64,000 nucleotides of DNA. It comes from Gemmatirosa kalamazoonensis (GTDB lineage: Bacteria > Gemmatimonadota > Gemmatimonadetes > Gemmatimonadales > Gemmatimonadaceae). Below, piece after piece: positions 17,770 to 25,172 of this stretch; the first letter of the stretch is position 1; the number at the start of each line of letters is the position of its first letter. Below the pieces are notes generated by a model. That model was given only the letters and a program-made list of their open reading frames with translations, was not told where the DNA came from and did not search any database. Position numbers and translations under genes: made by a program. The stretch covers positions 5,192,220 to 5,256,219 of the forward strand of contig NZ_CP007128.1 of assembly GCF_000522985.1 (NCBI RefSeq). The letters are read 5' to 3'.

Positions 17770-19457
17770 GGGCGGTCCTTGCGCACGGCGGAATCGCTCG
17801 CCCGCTCGTACACCACCCGCCCGCCGACGATCGTCATCAGCACCTGGGCATCGCGGATCGTCTCCGGCGGCACGCGCGTGAGGTCGCGGTCCACGACCAC
17901 GAAGTCGGCGAGCCGCCCACGCTCCAGCCGCCCGAGGTCGCCCTCGGCGAAGCCCGCGTACGCCGAGCCCGCGGTGTACGCGCGCAGCGCATCCTCGACG
18001 CCGATCTTCTGCTCCGGCACCCAGCCGCCGGGGTGCTTGTCGTCGAGCGTGCGGCGCGTGACCGCGGCGTAGATCCCCTCCAGCGGCGTCGGCGGCGCGA
18101 CGAACCAGTCGCTCCCGAACGCGAGCGTCGCGCCGGCGTCGCGCAGCGACCGGAACGCGTAGGTGAGCCGCGCCCGCTCGGGGCCTATCACGCGGTCGGC
18201 CCATCGCCCGTCGTCGATCGCGTGGTACGGCTGCATGCTCGCGATCACGCCGAGCTGCCTGAACCGCGGCACGTCGGGCGCCGACAGGTGCTGCGCGTGC
18301 TCGATGCGGAAGCGCCGATCGCGCGGGCCGTTCTCCTTCTCCACGCGCTCGAAGACGTCGAGCTGCGTGCGGATGGCGCGGTCGCCGATCGCGTGCACGA
18401 TGACGTGCAGTCCCGCCGCGTCGGCGCCCTTCGTCCACGCGTACAGGCTCTCGGGCGGCGTGACGAGCAGCCCGCGGTCGGTCGGCGCGTCGGTGAACGG
18501 CTCGAGCATCGCCGCGGTGTGCGAGCCGAGCGACCCGTCGACGAATCCCTTCAGCGCGCCGATGCGGAGCCACGCGTCGCCGCGCCCGCGCGCCGCCACC
18601 GTGTCGCGCAGCCGCTCCCACGTGCCTAACGGCACCGCCGCGTAGATGCGCGTGCGCAGGCGGCCCGCGGCGTGCGCGCGCTCGAACGTCGCGAGGTCGT
18701 CCCACGACCCCATGTTGTGCACCGCGGTCACGCCGTGCGACGCGACGTACGCCATCGCCGCGTCGAGCGCGCGGTCCTTCAGCGCGTCCGACGGCTCCTT
18801 CACGACGCGCCATACGAGATCCTGCGCGTTGTCCTTCAGCACGCCCGTCGGCTCGCCCGCCGCGTCGCGCACGATCGTGCCGCCCGGCGGGTCGGGCGTG
18901 TCGCGCGTGACGCCGGCGGCGCGCAGCGCGGCGCCGTTCGCGAGCGCCATGTGCCCGTCGAGACGGCTCACCCACACCGGGCGGTCGGGGGTCACCGAGT
19001 CGATCCAGGCGCGCTGCGGCAGCTCCCCGCCCCACCGCTCGTGGTCCCAGTCGCCGCCAGTGATCCACTCTCCCGGCGGCACCGTGGCGGCGAACGCCGC
19101 GATGCGCTTCGTGAGCTCCGCCGGCGTGGCCGCGTCGCGGAGCTGCACCGACGAGAGCCGGAAGCCGCCGTCGATGAAGTGCACGTGCGCGTCGATGAAG
19201 CCCGGGACGACCAGCGCGCCCTTCGCATCCACGACGCGCGCCGCGCTGCCGGCGAGCTTGCGCACCTCGGCGCTCGACCCCACCGCGGCGAGGCGCTCTC
19301 CGCGCACGGCGAGCGCGTCGGCCCACGGACGGCGCGGGTCGCCCGTCCACACGCGCGCGTTGACGACGGCGAGCGACACGGGCTCCTGCGCGGGGGCCAT
19401 GCTCGTCATGGTCGCGAGGGCGAGGAGCGAGGCGAGAACCGGACGCATCATTTCCAT
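17766..19457 (-). CDS. Exported amidohydrolase family 3 protein (YtcJ-like)
   Basis: A 563-residue metal-dependent hydrolase with an N-terminal signal peptide (MEMMRPVLASLLALATMTSM, then APAQ). Metal ligands expected for the superfamily are visible: DAHVHF after VVPGFI (about residue 80), HVIVHAIGDRA, RIEHAQHL and FGSDWFV. The YtcJ subgroup acts on cyclic amides or N-substituted formamides, but the substrate cannot be predicted. The ATG at 19457 retains a full signal peptide; two in-frame ATGs follow closely. It is first in a probable operon with the Cys-containing lipoprotein and DinB genes. Confidence 0.9.
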   Translation of the reverse strand: MEMMRPVLASLLALATMTSMAPAQEPVSLAVVNARVWTGDPRRPWADALAVRGERLAAVGSSAEVRKLAGSAARVVDAKGALVVPGFIDAHVHFIDGGFRLSSVQLRDAATPAELTKRIAAFAATVPPGEWITGGDWDHERWGGELPQRAWIDSVTPDRPVWVSRLDGHMALANGAALRAAGVTRDTPDPPGGTIVRDAAGEPTGVLKDNAQDLVWRVVKEPSDALKDRALDAAMAYVASHGVTAVHNMGSWDDLATFERAHAAGRLRTRIYAAVPLGTWERLRDTVAARGRGDAWLRIGALKGFVDGSLGSHTAAMLEPFTDAPTDRGLLVTPPESLYAWTKGADAAGLHVIVHAIGDRAIRTQLDVFERVEKENGPRDRRFRIEHAQHLSAPDVPRFRQLGVIASMQPYHAIDDGRWADRVIGPERARLTYAFRSLRDAGATLAFGSDWFVAPPTPLEGIYAAVTRRTLDDKHPGGWVPEQKIGVEDALRAYTAGSAYAGFAEGDLGRLERGRLADFVVVDRDLTRVPPETIRDAQVLMTIVGGRVVYERASDSAVRKDRP

Positions 19458-19523
19458 TGCGTTACCATCATCTCCATCGAGTGCGGTACGACGATGATGG
19501 CAAGGCACGGGAGCGGATGCGTC

Positions 19524-19841
19524 CTATCTCCGCTCCATCGCGTCGCGGATGTCGAGCAGGATCTCGAAGTAGAGCTGCTCGCGGCGGTACGCGAAGTCGA
19601 GCGTGGCCATCTGCGAGCTGTCGCCCGTCGTCTGAGCGCGCTCGAACGCCTCGCGATACATCTCGTCGAGGTTCTCCAGGATCTTGTCGCGGGAGCGGGA
19701 CATGCGCAGGGAGTGGAGTGATTGCAGGGCCTGGCCGGTGAGTCGCGGCGGCGCATCCGCGGCGGTGCCCATCACCTCGTCGTCGAACAGCCGCTTGGCG
19801 GTGTCGAGCAGGAAGCGGCGGGGATCGAGCGGGTTGGGCAC
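19524..19841 (-). CDS. Small helical protein of unknown function, 105 aa
   Basis: Read from GTG 19841 it begins VPNPLDPRRFLLDTAKRLF and ends LYFEILLDIRDAMERR. It is mostly helical and charged, without signal peptide or membrane segment. No family recognised. The frame stays open further upstream, but that part is antisense to the HNH gene and has unnatural composition, so the GTG is preferred; no ribosome-binding site is visible. It is divergent from the HNH gene (57-bp gap) and 66 bases upstream of the amidohydrolase on the same strand. Confidence 0.5.
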   Translation of the reverse strand: MPNPLDPRRFLLDTAKRLFDDEVMGTAADAPPRLTGQALQSLHSLRMSRSRDKILENLDEMYREAFERAQTTGDSSQMATLDFAYRREQLYFEILLDIRDAMERR

Positions 19842-19898
19842 GGCGACACCGGAGAGCGACGGACCGGGAAACGACGGGTCGAGGGGCGCGGACGTCCG

Positions 19899-20222
19899 GT
19901 GAAGCGGGCCGAGATCTTCGCGCGCGACGCGTACCGCTGCGTGTACTGTGGCGAGGTCTTCCCCGCCGAGGCGCTGAGCGTCGATCACGTGCAGCCGCGC
20001 GCCCGGGGCGGCGACAACTCGGCCGGAAACGTAGTGACCGCCTGTGGGGGGTGCAACACGCGTAAAGGACACCGCCACCTCGCCCACTTCCTCGCCGACG
20101 AGCCCGACGCGCGCGCGCACTTCTTCCGCCTCGCCCGCCACGTCTGGCCGCGCCACCTGCGCGCCGTGGAGGAGGAAATCCGCGAGCGGGAGGCGGGCCG
20201 CCCGTCGAAGCGCCCCCCCTGA
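19899..20222 (+). CDS. HNH endonuclease domain protein, 107 aa
   Basis: A compact HNH nuclease: CVYC (about residues 13-16), SVDHVQPRARGG with the catalytic DH, then NVVTACGGCN with the third motif and second zinc pair. The C-terminal region (FRLARHVWPRHLRAVEEEI) is helical. It is smaller than, and clearly related in motif layout to, the HNH protein at 5412-5825. GTG 19899 is chosen because the conserved part starts at once (KRAEIFARDAYRC) and a purine-rich GAGGGG lies upstream. Its role is unknown; no phage or restriction genes are nearby. Confidence 0.75.
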   Translation: MKRAEIFARDAYRCVYCGEVFPAEALSVDHVQPRARGGDNSAGNVVTACGGCNTRKGHRHLAHFLADEPDARAHFFRLARHVWPRHLRAVEEEIREREAGRPSKRPP

Positions 20223-20242
20223 ACCTGCGGCGCGCGCCGGGG

Positions 20243-20454
20243 TATCATTCGCTCGGAGAGGGAGTAGCCACGCGGGCGCAGGGCCCGCGCTGCCGGGTCG
20301 TCAAGACCGCCGAGCGCCAGTGAGTGGGCGCGCGGCGCGGTCCGGCGGGGTCGAGGATTCGATCAGGCGAGACTCTCGTGCACCGGAACGGATCCGGCGC
20401 GCGAGGGGCTCGCCTTTCGTGCGTCCGGAACGGCCACGGCTCAGGGAGGATGCG
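20243..20454 (+). promoter_or_regulatory. Possible promoter and long leader of htpX
   Basis: TATCAT at 20243-20248 could be a -10, implying a leader of about 200 nt before the htpX start. The leader holds a small hairpin (GCGGGC, five-base loop, GCCCGC, near 20272-20288) and other GC-rich inverted segments. No known riboswitch is recognised. No gene is seen in 20223-20454. Confidence 0.3.
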
Positions 20455-21291
20455 GTGAACAACGTGAAGGTGTTCGTGCTGATGGCCGGTCTCTCGGCGC
20501 TCGTCGTCGCGATCGGCGGCGCGATCGGCGGGTCCACCGGCGCGGCGATCGCGCTCGCGCTCAGCGCGGTCATGAACTTCGTGGCCTACTACGGCTCGTC
20601 GTCGATGGTGCTGCGCGCGTACGGCGCGCGGGTCGTCGGGGCGAGCGAGGCGCCGGAGCTGTACGCGATGGTCGACCGCCTGCGCCAGCGCGCCGGGCTG
20701 CCGATGCCGACGGTCGCGATCGCGCCGCACGCGCAGCCGAACGCGTTCGCGACGGGACGCGATCCCGAGCACGCGGTGGTGTGCGTGACGGAGGGGATCG
20801 TGCGCCTCGTGTCGCGCGACGAGCTGGAAGGCGTGATCGCGCACGAGCTGGCGCACATCAAGAACCGCGACATGCTGCTGCAGACCATCGCCGCGACGAT
20901 GGCGGGCGCGGTGGCGAACCTCGCGCAGTTCGGCTTCCTGTTCGGGGGCGCGCGCGACGAGGACGGCGAGTCGCACCCGATCGCGGGGCTGCTCACGATG
21001 CTGCTCGCGCCGATCGCGGCGATGCTGATCCAGTTCGCGATCAGCCGTCAGCGCGAGTTCAAGGCGGACGCGGTGGGCGCCGAGATCAGCGGCCGCCCGC
21101 TGTCGCTCGCGAACGCGCTGCAGAAGCTGGAGCTCGGCGCGCACCGGATCCCGATGCAGGTGTCGCCGGCGGTCGCGCCGCTCGCGCAGGTGAACCCGCT
21201 CGCCTTCGCCGGCGGCGGCATCGCGAAGCTGTTCTCGACGCACCCGCCGACGGCGGAGCGGGTGGCGCGCCTAACGGCGATGGCCGCCTAA
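20455..21291 (+). CDS. htpX: HtpX-like M48 membrane zinc metalloprotease
   Basis: A 278-residue integral-membrane protease for quality control of membrane proteins. Two N-terminal transmembrane helices (VFVLMAGLSALVVAIGGAIG; AAIALALSAVMNFVAYYG) precede the cytosolic M48 domain. HELAH (about residues 129-133, in EGVIAHELAHIKNRD) supplies two zinc ligands, and the E of FKADAVGAEISG the third. Another hydrophobic hairpin lies between them (IAGLLTMLLAPIAAMLIQFA), as in HtpX. GTG 20455 has GGAGGA four bases upstream, which decides the start. The last codons and stop fall within two copies of the GCCTAACG octamer. Confidence 0.94.
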   Translation: MNNVKVFVLMAGLSALVVAIGGAIGGSTGAAIALALSAVMNFVAYYGSSSMVLRAYGARVVGASEAPELYAMVDRLRQRAGLPMPTVAIAPHAQPNAFATGRDPEHAVVCVTEGIVRLVSRDELEGVIAHELAHIKNRDMLLQTIAATMAGAVANLAQFGFLFGGARDEDGESHPIAGLLTMLLAPIAAMLIQFAISRQREFKADAVGAEISGRPLSLANALQKLELGAHRIPMQVSPAVAPLAQVNPLAFAGGGIAKLFSTHPPTAERVARLTAMAA

Positions 21292-21348
21292 CGTGGCTGC
21301 GTGGCTGCGTGGCTGCGTGTACGACCGTCACGCCGCCACGCAGCTACG
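21292..21348. repeat. Hairpin of GTGGCTGC words between convergent genes
   Basis: Three tandem copies of GTGGCTGC on the left face CACGCCGCCACGCAGCTACG on the right. This gives about 20-bp arms with two mismatches and a short loop. It begins right after the htpX stop and overlaps the last codons of the convergent ferredoxin gene. Same class as the other word-repeat hairpins. Confidence 0.7.
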
Positions 21349-21652
21349 GCAGTCTGTGGAAGACGGCGTCCTCGACGACGCGGCCGTGCTTGAGGTGCTC
21401 GACGACGATGCGCTCGAGCAGCTTCGGCGTCACGCTCCAGTACCAGACGCCTTCCGGGTACACGACGACGATCGGGCCGCCGGTGCAGACGCCGAGGCAC
21501 GGGGTCTCGCCGCGCTTCACGCGGGTGGGGCCGAACAGCAACCCCTCGCGCTGGAGCAGGCGCGCGAGCTCCGCGTAGATCTCGCGCCCGCGGCGGTCGG
21601 GGGAGCAGAACCCGCCCGTGCAGACGAGCACGTGGCGGGTGTAGCGCTCCAT
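21344..21652 (-). CDS. Thioredoxin-like 2Fe-2S ferredoxin
   Basis: A 102-residue protein of the thioredoxin-fold (2Fe-2S) ferredoxin family. The four cluster ligands are Cys11 and Cys16 (CTGGFC) and Cys52 and Cys56 (CLGVC), in the usual C-x4-C...C-x3-C order, followed by GGPIVVVYPEG. Members act as small cytoplasmic electron carriers or are parts of NADH-dependent enzymes. ATG 21652 is used; a GTG seven codons upstream is an alternative. Its stop lies in the hairpin that separates it from htpX. No redox partner is adjacent. Confidence 0.88.
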   Translation of the reverse strand: MERYTRHVLVCTGGFCSPDRRGREIYAELARLLQREGLLFGPTRVKRGETPCLGVCTGGPIVVVYPEGVWYWSVTPKLLERIVVEHLKHGRVVEDAVFHRLP

Positions 21653-21699
21653 CTCCGGCGTCGGCGACGGCACCGGCGGGATCGGCCGCTCCGAGGGAG

Positions 21700-22017
21700 C
21701 TACTCGCCCGTGCCCCGGCGGCGCTCGGCCGCCTGACGCTCGAGCCGGTCGCGGAGCAGCATGCGCATGCCGGAGATCACGAGCGCACACCCGGCGAGCG
21801 AGACCACGGGCCCGGCGATCGGGCGCTCGCGGAGGTAGACGGACGCCGCGGCGCTCATGAGGAACCCGGCGCCCGCCGCGGCGAGCCCGCGCACCTGCGG
21901 CGCCGATGCGCGGTCGGTCGCCCACACGAACCACGCGTACGCGAGCAGCATCGCGCCGCCGCCGCTCACGACCGCGTGCAGCACCGCTTCGCGACCGAGG
22001 GAGACGGTGACGGGCAT
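21700..22017 (-). CDS. Small multi-pass membrane protein, 105 aa
   Basis: Three predicted membrane helices: [40 protein letters not shown] and [18 protein letters not shown] basic C-terminal tail ([19 protein letters not shown]) follows, which by the positive-inside rule is cytoplasmic. No family recognised. It lies 47 bases upstream of the ferredoxin gene on the same strand and diverges from the sulfurtransferase gene. It is accepted as real because hydrophobic segments are regularly spaced and the frame has the strong third-position GC of real genes here. Confidence 0.6.
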   Translation of the reverse strand: MPVTVSLGREAVLHAVVSGGGAMLLAYAWFVWATDRASAPQVRGLAAAGAGFLMSAAASVYLRERPIAGPVVSLAGCALVISGMRMLLRDRLERQAAERRRGTGE

Positions 22018-22065
22018 GGCCGGAACATAACGGGTCGGGGGCTCCCCCGCCCGACTATCTTACCG

Positions 22066-22071
22066 CTGTAC
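22066..22071 (+). promoter_or_regulatory. TATCTT box upstream of the sulfurtransferase gene
   Basis: TATCTT lies 20 bases before ATG 22092, which has no Shine-Dalgarno sequence. It matches the TANCTT boxes before the E1, bioF, sirtuin and L31 genes. It predicts a leader of only about 14 nt. Confidence 0.4.
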
Positions 22072-22091
22072 CGTACCCTCACCTCTCGACC

Positions 22092-22979
22092 ATGCCCGAA
22101 GACCGAGACCCGACGATCGCCGCGAAGGGCTACGCGCACCCCGAGGTGCTCGTCTCGACGCAGTGGGTCGCCGACCACCTGCAGGACTCGACGGTGCGCA
22201 TCCTCGAGTGCGACGAGGACGTGCTGCTCTACGACCTCGGCCACGTCCCCGGCGCACAGAAGCTCGACTGGCACGAGGACCTCAACGACGCGACGGTGCG
22301 CGACTACGTCGACCGCGCGCAGTTCCAGACCGTGCTCCGCGCGCGCGGCATCGACGCCTCGCACACCGTGGTGCTCTACGGCGACAAGAACAACTGGTGG
22401 GCGACGTACGCGTTCTGGGTGCTGAAGCTGTTCGGCTTTCCCGACGCGCGCGTGATGGACGGCGGCCGCACGAAGTGGGAGCAGGAGGGACGGCCGCTCG
22501 TCACCGACCGGCCGTCGTACGCGCCGACGACCTACGAGGCCCCCGAGCGGAGCGACGCCGCGATCCGCGCGTTCATGGACGACGTGCGCGGCCACATGCA
22601 GGCGCGCAAGCCGCTCGTCGACGTGCGCTCACCGCAGGAGTTCAGCGGCGAGCGGACGCACATGCCCGACTACCCGCAGGAAGGCACGCTGCGCGGCGGC
22701 CACATCCCCGGCGCGCGCTCGGTGCCGTGGGCCCGCGCCGCGAACGCCGACGGGTCGTTCAAGTCGGCCGACGAGCTGCGCGCGATCTACGAGCAGGAGC
22801 AGGGGCTGAAGCGCTCGGACGACGTCGTCACCTACTGCCGCATCGGCGAGCGGTCGAGCCACACCTGGTTCGTGCTCACGTACCTCCTGGGATTCGACCG
22901 CGTGCGCAACTACGACGGGAGCTGGACCGAATGGGGCAACGCGGTGCGCGCACCGATCGAGAAGGGGGCGCCGCGATGA
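22092..22979 (+). CDS. Two-domain sulfurtransferase (thiosulfate/mercaptopyruvate type)
   Basis: A 295-residue tandem rhodanese. The N-terminal inactive domain (about residues 15-140) contains VPGAQKLDW and [12 protein letters not shown]. The catalytic C-terminal domain (about 165-285) contains [24 protein letters not shown] and the persulfide Cys loop [12 protein letters not shown] near residue 248. The loop CRIGER resembles thiosulfate sulfurtransferases more than the CGSGVTA form of mercaptopyruvate enzymes. No signal peptide, so cytoplasmic. Its TGA overlaps the ATG of the osmC-type gene (ATGA), implying an operon for sulfur or peroxide handling. Confidence 0.93.
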   Translation: MPEDRDPTIAAKGYAHPEVLVSTQWVADHLQDSTVRILECDEDVLLYDLGHVPGAQKLDWHEDLNDATVRDYVDRAQFQTVLRARGIDASHTVVLYGDKNNWWATYAFWVLKLFGFPDARVMDGGRTKWEQEGRPLVTDRPSYAPTTYEAPERSDAAIRAFMDDVRGHMQARKPLVDVRSPQEFSGERTHMPDYPQEGTLRGGHIPGARSVPWARAANADGSFKSADELRAIYEQEQGLKRSDDVVTYCRIGERSSHTWFVLTYLLGFDRVRNYDGSWTEWGNAVRAPIEKGAPR

Positions 22980-23440
22980 CGCGCCCACCGAATCGCGTGA
23001 CCGTGAACTGGGCCGGCGAGCACCGGTTCGACGCCGGCCGCGCGACCGGCGGCCCGACGGTGCGCATCGACGCCGACGCGAAGACGGGCCCCGGCCCGGT
23101 GGACGCGATGCTCATCGCCCTCGGCAGCTGCACCGCGGTGGACGTGGTCGACATCCTCGCGAAGCGGCGGACGCCGGTGGAGTCGCTCTCCGTCGAAGTG
23201 GTCGGCGAGCGCCACGAAGGCGGCTTCGCACCGCGCCGCCTGGTGCACGCTCGACTCGTCTACCGCATCACCGGCGAGAAGATCGAGCGGGTACACGCCG
23301 AGCGGGCGATCGAGCTCGCCGTCACGAAGTACTGCTCGGTGCGCGACTCGCTCGACCCGAAGATCCCGGTGGAGTGGACACTGGAGCTGAACGGGGAGTC
23401 GGGACTCGGGACTCGGGACTCGGGACTCGTGGGGGAGTAG
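22976..23440 (+). CDS. OsmC/Ohr-family peroxide-reductase-like protein
   Basis: A 154-residue OsmC-like protein. The two redox cysteines are in [13 protein letters not shown] (about residue 53) and [10 protein letters not shown] (about residue 120), as in hydroperoxide reductases. Its start overlaps the sulfurtransferase stop by four bases, so translation is coupled. The normal fold ends at [10 protein letters not shown]. The last dozen residues ([13 protein letters not shown]) are encoded by the left arm of the hairpin at 23398-23490, so the repeat has extended the protein at its C-terminus. Which oxidant it reduces is unknown. Confidence 0.9.
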   Translation: MTRPPNRVTVNWAGEHRFDAGRATGGPTVRIDADAKTGPGPVDAMLIALGSCTAVDVVDILAKRRTPVESLSVEVVGERHEGGFAPRRLVHARLVYRITGEKIERVHAERAIELAVTKYCSVRDSLDPKIPVEWTLELNGESGLGTRDSGLVGE

Positions 23441-23490
23441 TTCCCGAGTCCCGAGTCCCGAGTCCCGAGTCCCGAGTCCCGAGTCCCGAC
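23398..23490. repeat. Hairpin of GGGACTC words overlapping the osmC-type gene end
   Basis: The left arm 23398-23429 consists of tandem 7-bp GGGACTC words. It is the exact complement of 23459-23490, and extra copies lie in the loop. The stop codon of the OsmC-type gene (23438-23440) lies inside the structure. The next gene is in the same direction and has its own predicted promoter just downstream, so this probably separates two transcripts. Confidence 0.8.
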
Positions 23491-23493
23491 GGG

Positions 23494-23522
23494 TTGGATT
23501 CCCGCCCAAGCCCGTGTAGCTT
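23494..23522 (+). promoter_or_regulatory. Predicted promoter of the L31 gene
   Basis: TTGGAT (23494-23499), a 17-base spacer and TAGCTT (23517-23522). Initiation near 23529 would leave a leader of about 76 nt before ATG 23605. It is the best-spaced -35/-10 pair with a TANCTT box in the window. Confidence 0.5.
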
Positions 23523-23531
23523 CAGTAGTTC

Positions 23532-23573
23532 CGCGCCGTTGGCGCGACTCCGGGGCCGGTCGGGATCGGCCCC
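23532..23573 (+). promoter_or_regulatory. Two small hairpins in the L31 leader
   Basis: CGCGCC-GTT-GGCGCG (23532-23546) is followed by GGGGCCG, an eight-base loop and CGGCCCC (23552-23573). Both lie in the predicted leader of the L31 mRNA. Autogenous leaders for L31 are known in other bacteria, but this structure matches none I can name. Confidence 0.35.
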
Positions 23574-23604
23574 ATGCGACGGACTCCACCACGCCAAAGA
23601 CGCG

Positions 23605-23847
23605 ATGAAGAACGACATCCACCCCCAGTACCACCCGGTGGTCTTCAAGGACCTCTCGAACGGGCAGCTGATCGTGACCCGGTCGACGATGACCAGCGAG
23701 CAGAAGATCCGCCTGAGCGACGGCAACGAGTACCCGGTCGTCCCGCTCGAGATCACGAACATGTCGCACCCGTTCTTCACCGGCGAGCAGCGCCTGGTGG
23801 ACACGCAGGGTCGCGTCGACAAGTTCAAGAAGCGCTACTCGCGCTGA
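23605..23847 (+). CDS. rpmE2: 50S ribosomal protein L31 type B
   Basis: An 80-residue L31 protein: MKNDIHPQYHPVVFKDLSNG at the start and SHPFFTGEQRLVDTQGRVDK followed by a basic tail. It lacks the CxxC zinc motif of type A L31, so it is the zinc-independent type B form, which commonly replaces the zinc form under zinc limitation. It stands alone between two hairpin repeats, with its own predicted promoter and a structured leader. A type A paralogue is not in this window. Confidence 0.95.
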   Translation: MKNDIHPQYHPVVFKDLSNGQLIVTRSTMTSEQKIRLSDGNEYPVVPLEITNMSHPFFTGEQRLVDTQGRVDKFKKRYSR

Positions 23848-23876
23848 GCGCGCTGAGCGCGCTTCGCGCGCCAGCG

Positions 23877-23970
23877 AGGGCAGGAGGGCAGGAGCGCAGG
23901 AGGGCACGAGAGATTCCGATTCTCTCGTGCCCTCCTGCGCTCCTGCCCTCCTGCCCTCCTGCCCTCCTGC
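23877..23970. repeat. Perfect 37-bp-arm hairpin made of GGGCAGGA words
   Basis: The left arm 23877-23913 and right arm 23921-23957 are exact reverse complements with a seven-base loop. Extra CCTGCCCT words continue to the neighbouring stop codon. It separates convergent rpmE2 and the DUF4097 gene. The arm core is the same as in 13138-13214, about 10.7 kb away, but the tips and loop differ. Confidence 0.85.
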
Positions 23971-23971
23971 C

Positions 23972-25045
23972 CTAGTGCTTCAGTATGCGCACCCCGCCCG
24001 ACCCGCCGTCGATCACGATGCGGCCGCGGCCGTCGCCGATCTGGCCGCGGAGGTGGTCGCTCTCCTTGCGGGTCACCTGGATCGGGACGTCGCTCTCGAT
24101 GCCGCCGCTGCCGGAGTCGATGTCGACCTGGGCGCCGAGCGTGGCCGGGATGCGGAGCGTGATCGAGCCGGAGCCGGTGTCGATGCGCACGGCGTCGATG
24201 TCGGACGCGAGATCGAGGTCGACCGAGCCGCTGCCGTTGTCGATCTTCACGTCCTTCGACGTGACGTTCGACAGCCGCGCCGAGCCCGAGCCGAGGTCGA
24301 GGTCGATCGAGGACGCGCTGAGGTTGGCGCCGGTCAGGCTGCCGGATCCGCCGTCGACCTTGAGCCGGGTGGCGCTCACGTCGCGCAGCTCGACGGGGCC
24401 GGAGCCGAGGTCGAGGTCCACGTCGCCCTGCGCGTTGCTGACGCGCACGCGCCCCGAGCCCGCGTCGACGGCGAGCCGCCCGCGGGTGCCGTCCGCCGTC
24501 ACCGACGCCGCGTCGACGTCGAGATCGAGGTCGCCGTTCACGTTCGTGACGGTCGCCTCGCCCGCCGCGAGGTGCACGGCCACCTTGCCGCCGCTCGGCA
24601 CCGCGACGGTCACGTCGGCCCACGCCTCGGTGCCACTGCCGGAGCTGCGGATCTGGGTGTCGCCGGATCCGAACGCGCCGTAGTTGCCGCCGCCCCACGT
24701 GCCGTCGCTCCGCACGCGCGTGCGCATGCGCGAGCCGCGCGGGAGGTCGGGGTACACGATGTCGTCGTCCGGGTAGATCACCCGCACGGCGCTCGTGCCC
24801 CGGAAGTCGCCGGCCTCCACGCGGAGCTTCGAGGCGTCGCGGCCGCGGCGGACGACGTCGACGGTGACGTCGCTCCCCGAGCCGGCGACGACGCGCACGG
24901 TGCCGACGAGGTTCCAGACGGCGGCCGCGCCGCGGAGCGCGTGGCGCTCGCCACCCTGTGCCCCGGCGACGGCCGCGGTGGCGATCGTGGCGCCGCCGAC
25001 GACGGCGGCGCGGAGGAGCGTGCGGGCGCGGGGCAGCGTGGACAT
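23972..25045 (-). CDS. DUF4097-type exported beta-repeat protein
   Basis: A 357-residue protein with a signal peptide (MSTLPRARTLLRAAVVGGAT, then IATAAVAGAQ). The rest is a right-handed beta-structure built from repeats of about 20 residues with GSGS/GSGR turns: VDAGSGRVRVSNAQGDVDLD, LGSGPVELRDVSATRLKV, GGSGSLTGANLSASSIDLD and onward. This is the DUF4097/DUF4098 (adhesin-like) pattern. Such proteins are periplasmic or surface exposed; many sit near anti-sigma or RsgI-like genes, but none is here. The function is unknown. Confidence 0.85.
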   Translation of the reverse strand: MSTLPRARTLLRAAVVGGATIATAAVAGAQGGERHALRGAAAVWNLVGTVRVVAGSGSDVTVDVVRRGRDASKLRVEAGDFRGTSAVRVIYPDDDIVYPDLPRGSRMRTRVRSDGTWGGGNYGAFGSGDTQIRSSGSGTEAWADVTVAVPSGGKVAVHLAAGEATVTNVNGDLDLDVDAASVTADGTRGRLAVDAGSGRVRVSNAQGDVDLDLGSGPVELRDVSATRLKVDGGSGSLTGANLSASSIDLDLGSGSARLSNVTSKDVKIDNGSGSVDLDLASDIDAVRIDTGSGSITLRIPATLGAQVDIDSGSGGIESDVPIQVTRKESDHLRGQIGDGRGRIVIDGGSGGVRILKH

Positions 25046-25160
25046 GGGGCGCGGGATGGGGGAAGCCCGACGGGCGGTCGAAAGGGGGTTCGCCGGGACG
25101 TACGAGGTCGTCGGGACCAGGGATTCGACGGGGGAGCCGGCCGCAGGGTTTGCCCGTCGT

Positions 25161-25166
25161 TACCTT
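25161..25166 (+). promoter_or_regulatory. TACCTT box abutting bioF
   Basis: TACCTT ends six bases before GTG 25173, the same geometry as the TATCTT box before the E1 gene. It predicts a transcript starting on the first base of bioF. No Shine-Dalgarno sequence precedes the GTG. Confidence 0.4.
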
Positions 25167-25172
25167 CCGCGC

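Noticed and set aside
5412-20222. HNH proteins considered as part of a restriction, phage or homing element
   Set aside because: No methyltransferase, phage or intron features lie next to either HNH gene; neighbours are ordinary metabolic or envelope genes.
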